Shown piece by piece: positions 1 to 6,337 of a stretch of 6,868 nucleotides of DNA. Both the position numbers and the translations under genes were made by a program. The first letter of the stretch is position 1; the number at the start of each line of letters is the position of its first letter. The notes beneath the pieces are model-generated. The model did not search any database and was not told the origin of the DNA. It saw only the letters and a program-made list of their open reading frames with translations. Source of the DNA: UMGS1696 sp963642885 (lineage in GTDB: Bacteria > Bacillota > Clostridia > Oscillospirales > CAG-272); assembly GCA_963642885.1 (NCBI GenBank), contig CAVIJI010000067.1, positions 1 through 6,868 on the forward strand, given 5' to 3'.

Positions 1-562
1 AAGGTGCGCTAAAAATTTTATTTGATGTCATATAATATGTAACAACCAATAATACGACAAATAACACTAACATCGTAATATACATACACTGTATTATTTT
101 CTTAGCGTCACAATACTTGCTCTTCAAATAACGAATATCGGTTTTACCTTTTTTCCTGTCCTCATCTCTTACATAGTAAAACAGTCCGCTTGTATAATCA
201 GCAAGTTTCGGAATTACCGGTAAGCACATTAACGCGAGAAATAATACGCCTTTTACAGCAGTAAATCCCGCAACTAAAGCAAAATTCACTACAAACACAT
301 CTATATGTGCCCAATTGATTTTTCGCAAAATCGACAAGAACCGAAACCGTTCTAACATGTAAATGATCTTTAAAACATTATCACTTATCGGGGTTAGATA
401 TATTACTCCGAATATGCAATAAATCAATGCTATAAACGGTAAAAATACCTGTTTATACCGATATTCTTTTTTAAAGTTCATCTCCGTCGAAACAATGCAT
501 GTACCAACAAACGGAACACAGTATAAAATTAATTTTATAAACATTTTAATATTATCACCCAT
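1..562 (-). CDS. Multi-pass membrane protein, unknown function (C-terminus cut by window edge)
   Basis: I do not recognise this protein. The frame is open from an ATG at 562-560 to the window start, giving 187 residues (MGDNIKMFIKLILYCVPFVG...) with no stop. Hydrophobic segments lie at about residues 8-24, 38-57, 88-118 (long enough for one long or two short helices) and 156-178, so it is an integral membrane protein. Between them are basic stretches: residues 31-37, 65-81 (K, R and aromatic residues, perhaps an amphipathic helix) and 132-155 (many K, R and D). Topology cannot be fixed from charge alone. The start is well supported: an AAAGGAG ribosome-binding site sits 6 nt upstream, inside the last codons of the preceding gene, and only one base separates that gene's TAA from this ATG. 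The two are therefore almost certainly co-transcribed and translationally coupled. A second ATG at codon 7 has no better site. No signal peptide, enzyme motif or known domain is visible. The role in the cluster is inferred only from position. Confidence 0.82.
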   Translation of the reverse strand, partial: MGDNIKMFIKLILYCVPFVGTCIVSTEMNFKKEYRYKQVFLPFIALIYCIFGVIYLTPISDNVLKIIYMLERFRFLSILRKINWAHIDVFVVNFALVAGFTAVKGVLFLALMCLPVIPKLADYTSGLFYYVRDEDRKKGKTDIRYLKSKYCDAKKIIQCMYITMLVLFVVLLVVTYYMTSNKIFSAP

Positions 563-563
563 T

Positions 564-2511
564 TTATGCTCCTTTGTAGTACTTTGAGGATTCATATAAA
601 TTTTCTTCGTCTATAAGCATTGTCCCAACAAATGAAAACGGCGGGATGAGCCTGTCAGGTATATCATTGAATGTAATCATCATACCCTCTATATCGTCAT
701 GAAGATATATCTTTTCTCCGTTATCAAATAAAACCATTTCATTTATATAATCCTCTTCAACACTCAATGATACGGAACAAAGTCCCGCTATCGACTTACA
801 TTGAGATATTGCTTCATCGTATACGGCTTGATGCCGTGTCAACTCTTCTAAACGTTTTGTATGTCTGTCATCTATTTTACTGAACTGAAGAAGTTGATGC
901 TTTTCCATGTTGTTCAATAAACGAGTCAAATATTCACTTTGTATCCTTGCATTATCTCGTATTACATCTGTTCGTGCGGAAACAACATCATTATACTTTT
1001 TAAAGAGCTCAGATAATTTCCAACGCAGTATTTTTAAACCCACAAAACTACCGCTAGCAACAACAACTCCGGATAAAATTGTGATAACAATCGAAATCAA
1101 AGTTGACGTCATATTAAATTTTGCAGAGGAGATAATGAACGGGATAAAACCCATCAAACATATCATTGTACCGACAGCCATCAGCTTTATATATGTTTTT
1201 TTCAGTATTCTGCCCTGTATAACACTCTCGATTTTATCTGCGACATTTTTTAATTTTTTTTCAAAATCAGCGTGAGAAACAATTTCTTTCGCATTCAACG
1301 CTAACATTTCCATTTCGTTATTATTAATATCGTCTGAAATGTCTTCGACATCGTATCGCGTCAGATGTTGTTCCTTCAACAGTGGAAGGTCAATCGCAAA
1401 TGNNNNNNNNNNCGTTTTCCGCAGCTTCGTTCTTGCCTCTCGTAATCGCTTTATATAACTTATGTTCTTCAGTATTGAAATCTTCTCTGTGCTTTTTCCA
1501 TACATCAGTATCAAGTTTGGGTCCGGGTTTATCTTTAGTATCACCGAATAAACTATCTTGAATTTGAAATTTGGATATATCTGTATTCGGAAATTCGACA
1601 TTTATAAGAGCACTTTCTTTGGGATAATTGGATGTGGTGTCACGCATTGCCTCTTTTACAGCGTTGATTTCTTTTTCTATTTCCCTTTGAATACTATCAT
1701 GCTTACTGTATAATACGCTATAGTATCTGTTTAAGAATAATCCGAGCTCTTCAGCTGATATATCGATTTTAATCCGATTCAGTTTATATGAAACTATTTC
1801 ATCATTTGTAAAAGTATTTAATACAAGCATCAAGACAGAAATCCATACTAAAAACCATGAGCTTTCATGTTGAACACTTGTAACATCCGGCATATCGATT
1901 ACCAAAAATCTACAATTCGACGGATAATCGTACCTTGCCCAGAATTGCGAAGATTGCATAACCGTGAGCATAGCAATAGCATCAGTACTTGATTTTCTTT
2001 CCCTGTCTTCGATTTTCGATTGAAGCTGTTCTTTATACCAATCCAATTCATCAAATGCTCTCGGTGTCAATAGATATATTTGTGTCGGACGGACCGCTTT
2101 GAATGCATATCTGCCATCATACTCAGGTATTTCGGTATCACGTCCACCTAAATAATATATTAACCGCATCAATGAATCTTTGTTAGGATTATAGCAGTCA
2201 GATTTTTTATCACGCTCGTACGGATTAACCGAGTATTGAGTTAAATCGGTTAAATCATCATTGATAAATTTACCTGAATCNNNNNNNNNNGAATCAAGCG
2301 GCTCATCAACGATATATACATTCCACTCGGTTTCGTTTTTGACAATATCAAATAACTGCGGCACCAGTTCATCTATTCCTGCTTCATCTGATGTAAACTT
2401 TTCCCAGATGCATATTGATATATCACCATGGGCTTCGAACCAGTCAAAAAAGAAGGCATATTTTTGGTATTCATCATATATTTCCGAATTGATAATTAAA
2501 ACTGATTTCAT
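564..2511 (-). CDS. Rossmann-like / TM-hairpin / coiled-coil membrane protein (about 640 aa), interrupted by two assembly gaps
   Basis: I do not recognise the family. With both N runs closed (see the gap entries) the frame is continuous for 640 residues, and numbering here follows that joined form. Residues 1-70 alternate strand-helix-strand (SVLIINSE, ISICIWEKF, WNVYIVDEP as strands), and further strand-like stretches occur at 138-143 and 196-202 (CRFLVIDMPDV), which resembles a Rossmann or receiver-like fold. No Walker A motif or catalytic site is visible. Residues 213-229 are hydrophobic and may be a buried helix or membrane-attached. Residues 265-285 are a charged helix. Two strong membrane helices at about 432-453 and 459-484 are separated by only about five residues and flanked by K429/K430 and K485/R488, so by the positive-inside rule both large soluble parts are cytoplasmic. 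Residues 488-565 are charged and coiled-coil-like. The ATG at 2511 has a moderate GGCGG site about 10 nt upstream. The gene follows the tubulin-like gene after a structured 212-nt spacer and is coupled to the next membrane gene. A cytoplasmic anchor or adaptor for the tubulin-like protein is inference. Confidence 0.8.
569..575 (-). promoter_or_regulatory. Ribosome-binding site of the downstream membrane gene, inside the preceding CDS
   Basis: The minus strand reads AAAGGAG, 6 nt before the ATG at 562. The same bases encode the final K-G-A residues of the preceding protein, whose TAA (566-564) lies between this site and the start. The layout TAA-A-ATG indicates translation coupling by a terminating or reinitiating ribosome. 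Confidence 0.75.
1403..1412. other. Assembly gap (10 N), probably zero-length
   Basis: The reading frame upstream (from the ATG at 2511) and the long open frame downstream (to the TAA at 564) differ by one phase across these Ns, so the true gap length must be a multiple of 3. A zero-length join gives ...E-N-A-F-A-I-D-L... with no stop. The flanks share no obvious overlap. Taken literally the Ns cause a false frame break: a spurious stop at about 1390 and a spurious start at 1601. Confidence 0.85.
2281..2290. other. Assembly gap (10 N) over a 5-bp contig overlap
   Basis: The plus-strand sequence immediately left of the Ns ends in GAATC, and the sequence immediately right begins with GAATC. 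Merging these as one copy (an effective length of -5) keeps the reading frame exactly, giving ...E-P-L-D-S-G-K-F.... The Ns are therefore most likely a scaffolder's minimum-gap placeholder over a short overlap, not missing sequence. Confidence 0.8.
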
Positions 2512-2544
2512 CTGACTTACACCGCCTTTCTGTCAGTTATAATA

Positions 2545-2573
2545 ATTATGATGAAAGTTTCCGGATAAATCAA
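2545..2573 (-). promoter_or_regulatory. Candidate sigma-A promoter for the 640-aa membrane-protein gene
   Basis: The minus strand carries TTGATT (2573-2568; 4 of 6 matches to TTGACA), a 17-nt spacer, then CATAAT (2550-2545; 5 of 6 matches to TATAAT). Transcription would begin near 2538, giving a leader of about 27 nt that contains the GGCGG ribosome-binding site (2526-2522) before the ATG at 2511. The site could allow this gene and its follower to be made independently of the tubulin-like gene. In AT-rich DNA such matches arise by chance, and the -35 box also forms one arm of the inverted repeat described separately. Confidence 0.45.
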
Positions 2574-2657
2574 GGGGGCAAAGGATAAGCCGTATAACGG
2601 CTTATCCTCATCGAAAAATCTATATTTGCAGATTTTCAGCGTAAACTCCCCTTAATC
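2568..2657 (-). other. Structured intergenic element with three-way-junction-like pairing
   Basis: Read as minus-strand RNA, three helices can form. P1 is GAUUAAGGGG (2657-2648) with CCCCUUGAUU (2577-2568), 10 bp including two G-U wobbles. P2 is AAAAUCU with AGAUUUU (2636-2630 and 2621-2615), 7 bp with an 8-nt loop. P3 is GGAUAAGCCG with CGGCUUAUCC (2607-2598 and 2592-2583), 10 perfect bp extendable by one A-U pair at each end. P1 encloses P2 and P3. The two imperfect P1 pairs are wobbles only on the minus strand, which favours that RNA. P3 is followed by UUUGCCCCC, too U-poor for a standard intrinsic terminator. The element could be a leader RNA, an mRNA-stability or processing element between genes of unequal dosage, an imperfect terminator, or a dispersed palindromic repeat. 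I do not recognise a known riboswitch class. Confidence 0.5.
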
Positions 2658-2672
2658 GGCATTTTTACGAAT

Positions 2673-2699
2673 TCACGGTAACTCTGACAATTGCCGTGA
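2673..2699. repeat. Inverted repeat just downstream of the tubulin-like gene
   Basis: TCACGGTAA (2673-2681) and TTGCCGTGA (2691-2699) pair over nine positions with one imperfect pair and a 9-nt loop, starting 25 nt after the tubulin-like stop codon. No T-run follows on either strand, so it is not a clear intrinsic terminator. It may protect the 3' end of the upstream message or help form the structured spacer. Confidence 0.4.
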
Positions 2700-2723
2700 T
2701 TATCGGATCACATGTACACATTA

Positions 2724-5700
2724 TTAATCTGTTTTATCTGATTCACTATTAAAATCATTTTTTAGTTCTTCGAGGAATTGGTTTACATATTCAAGATCTC
2801 CCTCTCTGCAATCGGCTTTACAAGCTTTAATCCGTGTCTCTAATATACCTTTGATTCTTATATAAAGTCTATCATTGATAGGATCTTTCATAATATCGGT
2901 ATATTTATTTCGAAGATTATCACACAACAGTTTTGTCTGTTCATACATCCATTTTACAAAATAGGGAATTCTATCGAGTACATCGGAATAGAACTCGGTT
3001 AAATATTCCTCAATGAAATCAATCATACCGCATAGCATTGCAACAGCTTCATCATCACAGCGAACGTAGCTTCCGACAGTAGCTTTATACAGAATGGGAA
3101 TTTCCATGAAACTGAGATTATGTTTATACGGATCCAATTTTGTTTTGGTTAACAGTTCATACATCTCATGGGATTTATAATCGGATATACTACCAGCAGG
3201 TTTTTCTTTTTCTGTTTTCACATGTGCTTTATAATAATCAAGCTGTTCGATAACTAACGGACGACTCATTAACATTGCTTCGTAAATCTCACTGAATTTA
3301 TTGCACTTACCATCGCCGACGGTAATACTGTCACTAATGAAATCCCCGCCGTTTGCTTTGAAACGATATTGATCTCTGTCAAATGCTATTCTGCCGTAGA
3401 CTAAACTGATAAACAAGGCACGATGAGTCTCGACTAAATGCTGAATATCCGATTTTTCGGACAAATCAGGCATAACACCGATATAATGCCATCTCTTATC
3501 CAAATGAGGCGTAAGCACTCTGGTTATTTTATCATCAGGTATTACACTGTTGATTCGCTTCCAATAGGACTTATAGTAAGAGCCTTCGGGATTCGGGTCA
3601 ATCTCATTATCGTCAGCCGGTGCGAATTTCGGTAAATCGGACACACGAATATTATAGAGTGCTTTCATAAACAGCATTTGATATTTATCCATAAAAGCAT
3701 CGTTTTCATATGACGGGAATACACTATTAATAATCGATGCTTTACTCATGTCACTGGATGATACAACCCCAGCTCCGAGCGAGTATGCATCAATAATGTA
3801 TGGTTCGATACCGATAGGTCTATCGATAAACGGTGAGGCGAGTTTCATAGCCTCTTCCTTCTTATGCTTAATATAATGCAGTTGTTCCTCTGCTTCAAAT
3901 TTACCGTCCTCGATTTCAGCTTGAATACGCAGTGCATCGATAATATCCATGTCTATTTTAGAACCACACTGCTCTTTAACCTGACCACGCCAAAATTCCA
4001 ACACTTTGTTTTGAGCAAAATCATTAATTAAAACAGCCTGTTTACCCTCATTATACGTATTTGATGCCGCATATATGTTCTTGAACAAATCATTACGGAA
4101 TTCGTCTGTAAGCGAAATTGAGTCAACAGTATTCAAACAGCGTTTTAATAATTCTTTCAAACACTCTTTCGATGCGCACGCATAAATAACAGGATTACCT
4201 GTGTTATTAACAAATGTGTCTTCAATCCTTTTTATGCGAATTGGAAGTAAGCTGATTTCGGTTTCAAGATGACTGTAGAAATTCTCGTAACATGTACTTA
4301 GTCTGTCCACAAATTCAAGAGCTTTTTCAATAATTTCAAGTTCAAGCTTAGCTTCACAATATTTTTTAATATAATCACGCAGTTTTCGACAATTTATAAT
4401 TACTTTATCAACACAATTTTTCCACTGGTTCTTATCTTGTTCACCAGAAAAATCAAGATTCAAATAATTAATAACATTCAATCCATCAACATATTCATCA
4501 ATGGTTACATTTTTACGACTTTCTTTTTTTAATGGTACATTATAATTTTTATTAGTGAAAAATTCCCTGATGTATTTCTCTATATTTCCAATAGATATTA
4601 ATTCACTTTCCGCTTCATCTTCATTTTTATTTTGTGTGGTTTGATTCGAGGTAAGTTTTTCTTTTGAATTTTTCAATAGGTTTTCTAAATTATATAAGAA
4701 ATACCTAGCTGCATTTGGATGAATAAACGACTTTCCATCTTTTAACCAATGTTCAATGCGAGTTTCGTTTTCATCATTTTGATTATTAAAATTCAATGTT
4801 GAAAACAAACTATCAGCTATATTATTAGCTTCAGATTCAACAAAGCTTTGTGTTTTACTGAAATACTTTTTCAAAGCTGTTGTTAAGCACTGATATGCTG
4901 TTTTCTTCGCTTTGTCATCTGTATCTTCTTTGGCTATATTGAGGCTGTTCAGATATATATTAATTTCAGCTATATCTTCATCGGCATATTTATCTTTTTC
5001 AATTCTATCATCGATATATGTCTTTATTCTTTGATAATAAATCTCCCATATACTACCCGTATACTCAATCTTATCAGCATCCATAATATGGCATGTATTG
5101 TAGATAAATGCAGCAAAATAATTCTTTTCGGGATTAGATAAATACTCATTATTCACAACCGAACAATAGTCTTCTCTCTTATTAATCGGTGGAAGCATAA
5201 TACCTTTTTTGCGACTTTCAGTCCTCTTTTGAACCTTCTTTTCGTATTCCTTGTCATAATGCATCCATTCATTAGTTACTACCTGTGTCATCCAATTCAT
5301 GGCAATATAATCACGTACTTGTTCGAAAGGGTACACTATTTTCGAGGCTCCGATTCCGCAATAACGGTTTCTGCCGTTTTCCTCACAGCGAGCCAAGATT
5401 GTATTGTCTTCAGATGAGTTCAGTCGTTTGTTGAGCATGCTTACGGAAGAGGCATAAACACAATCCGCGACATGCTGTTTATATGCTTCAAGATTTTGTA
5501 AGACTTCTCCATCCATATTTCTGCCGTCATACACGAAGCAAAAGTCCATTGGATTCACGTAATAATCGTCATAATTATCTACTGTTCCCGGTGTAGGCAT
5601 TTTCAGCCAAAACTTATCATACTTACCCCTCGAATCTGCTTTAAGCATAAAAGCATCAAGTTCACGAAGCGTAGCATACGCATTCGCTCTTAAATTATTC

Positions 5701-6314
5701 TTTTCAACCTCCGTTTTATTACTGTCATGGAAGAAAACCTCGGGTAGCACACAGATACCGCGAATAATAGGTTTCTGACCGCATATATTTTCCAGATAGT
5801 TTCTCAGATACATGGAAACAGGAAGAAGAATTCCGGAGCCTGTACCGCCAACAAGAGTGGAAACAATAACCACTCTCATTGATTGTTCCATAGTATCACC
5901 GTTCATGTGCATAAGCTCGGAAATAGCATCATGCAAAGGTGTTATTCTACCCTCACGAAGGCACGCATCAAACGCCAGCTTAGATACTGCTCTAACCTGT
6001 CCCGCACCTTCCGTAAGTGATTTTTTAAGAAGCTGATTGCTGGTGGGAAAAGATTTTTCCCTTGCTTCTCTATCACTTCTGAGTGCCTGACCGACGTTCA
6101 TTCGTCTTGACGTCTGTATTGTAAAGACGTGAGGAGATTCCTCTTTGCGTATACGAAGTTCGTTAGCATCCGTGTCAAAATACACAAAACGGATATTTTC
6201 TTTCTGTTCACTATTGGCAAGCTTATCAACTCTGTTAACAATATCGCATCCCGTACCACCAAGACCAATGATTAATGTGGGGGGGAATTTTGTTTTAATG
6301 ATGTTCTTTGACAT
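2724..6314 (-). CDS. Large tubulin/FtsZ-superfamily (Tubulin_2-like) GTP-binding protein, 1196 aa
   Basis: The N-terminal part carries the nucleotide-binding signatures of the tubulin/FtsZ fold in the expected order: GLGGTGCD at 17-24 (T1-like), strand FVYFDTDANEL at 43-53, GAGQVRAVSKLAF at 102-114 (aligning with the T3 GAG loop of FtsZ), and the diagnostic T4 loop GGTGSG at 155-160. A strand ending VLPE (188-191) follows, then a helix with NNLRANAYATL (205-215) whose Asn is a candidate base-binding residue. The family binds GTP and may assemble into filaments in the cytosol. At 1196 residues it is far longer than FtsZ (about 350-400), as is usual for this large tubulin-like family. The rest is mostly helical, with a K/E/N-rich centre (about 350-770), and there is no membrane helix or signal peptide. 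I see no clear NxDxxD catalytic T7 loop after the helix, so GTPase activity is uncertain. The ATG at 6314 is firm (AGGAGG 8 nt upstream). It lies 23 nt after the upstream membrane gene and ends in a TAA TAA double stop. Superfamily is confident; cellular role is not. Confidence 0.92.
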   Translation of the reverse strand: MSKNIIKTKFPPTLIIGLGGTGCDIVNRVDKLANSEQKENIRFVYFDTDANELRIRKEESPHVFTIQTSRRMNVGQALRSDREAREKSFPTSNQLLKKSLTEGAGQVRAVSKLAFDACLREGRITPLHDAISELMHMNGDTMEQSMRVVIVSTLVGGTGSGILLPVSMYLRNYLENICGQKPIIRGICVLPEVFFHDSNKTEVEKNNLRANAYATLRELDAFMLKADSRGKYDKFWLKMPTPGTVDNYDDYYVNPMDFCFVYDGRNMDGEVLQNLEAYKQHVADCVYASSVSMLNKRLNSSEDNTILARCEENGRNRYCGIGASKIVYPFEQVRDYIAMNWMTQVVTNEWMHYDKEYEKKVQKRTESRKKGIMLPPINKREDYCSVVNNEYLSNPEKNYFAAFIYNTCHIMDADKIEYTGSIWEIYYQRIKTYIDDRIEKDKYADEDIAEINIYLNSLNIAKEDTDDKAKKTAYQCLTTALKKYFSKTQSFVESEANNIADSLFSTLNFNNQNDENETRIEHWLKDGKSFIHPNAARYFLYNLENLLKNSKEKLTSNQTTQNKNEDEAESELISIGNIEKYIREFFTNKNYNVPLKKESRKNVTIDEYVDGLNVINYLNLDFSGEQDKNQWKNCVDKVIINCRKLRDYIKKYCEAKLELEIIEKALEFVDRLSTCYENFYSHLETEISLLPIRIKRIEDTFVNNTGNPVIYACASKECLKELLKRCLNTVDSISLTDEFRNDLFKNIYAASNTYNEGKQAVLINDFAQNKVLEFWRGQVKEQCGSKIDMDIIDALRIQAEIEDGKFEAEEQLHYIKHKKEEAMKLASPFIDRPIGIEPYIIDAYSLGAGVVSSSDMSKASIINSVFPSYENDAFMDKYQMLFMKALYNIRVSDLPKFAPADDNEIDPNPEGSYYKSYWKRINSVIPDDKITRVLTPHLDKRWHYIGVMPDLSEKSDIQHLVETHRALFISLVYGRIAFDRDQYRFKANGGDFISDSITVGDGKCNKFSEIYEAMLMSRPLVIEQLDYYKAHVKTEKEKPAGSISDYKSHEMYELLTKTKLDPYKHNLSFMEIPILYKATVGSYVRCDDEAVAMLCGMIDFIEEYLTEFYSDVLDRIPYFVKWMYEQTKLLCDNLRNKYTDIMKDPINDRLYIRIKGILETRIKACKADCREGDLEYVNQFLEELKNDFNSESDKTD

Positions 6315-6322
6315 TTTATAAT

Positions 6323-6328
6323 CCTCCT
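6323..6328 (-). promoter_or_regulatory. Strong ribosome-binding site of the tubulin-like gene
   Basis: A perfect AGGAGG on the minus strand, 8 nt before the ATG at 6314, lies within the 23-nt gap after the upstream gene. It fixes the start codon and implies efficient translation, stronger than the GGCGG site of the next gene in the cluster. Confidence 0.85.
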
Positions 6329-6337
6329 ATATGATTT

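Noticed and set aside
907..1275. Plus-strand open frame of 122 codons
   Set aside because: It is antisense to the TM and coiled-coil part of the 640-aa protein, and its hydrophobic look mirrors the TM region. No ribosome-binding site or context supports it.
1413..1601. An apparent ATG start at 1601 and about 60 codons leading into the 1403-1412 gap in the frame of the downstream coding region
   Set aside because: This frame is out of phase with the true gene upstream of the gap. The real protein runs from the ATG at 2511 and enters the downstream frame only after the Ns, so the start is an artefact of the gap length.
2261..2515. Plus-strand open frame of 84 codons
   Set aside because: It reads through the N run and is antisense to the start of the 640-aa gene; its composition is that of a shadow frame.
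2583..2607. Strong hairpin as an intrinsic terminator
   Set aside because: The stem is good, but the tract after it on the minus strand is TTTGCCCCCTTG and on the plus strand TCATCG, so neither has the required T-run.
2665..2721. An 18-codon open frame whose ATG overlaps the second TAA after the tubulin-like gene
   Set aside because: It has no ribosome-binding site beyond position, is very short and overlaps an inverted repeat; probably chance.
4440..4470. NLDFSG in the tubulin-like protein (near residue 618), resembling the FtsZ T7 loop NxDF
   Set aside because: It lies more than 400 residues after the base-binding helix, whereas T7 directly follows that helix in FtsZ. It also falls just next to the AT-rich variable region, so it is most likely coincidence.
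5812..6036. Plus-strand open frame of 74 codons (and similar ones at 3438-3635 and 5229-5417)
   Set aside because: They lie antisense inside the well-supported tubulin-like gene, with no independent start signals.
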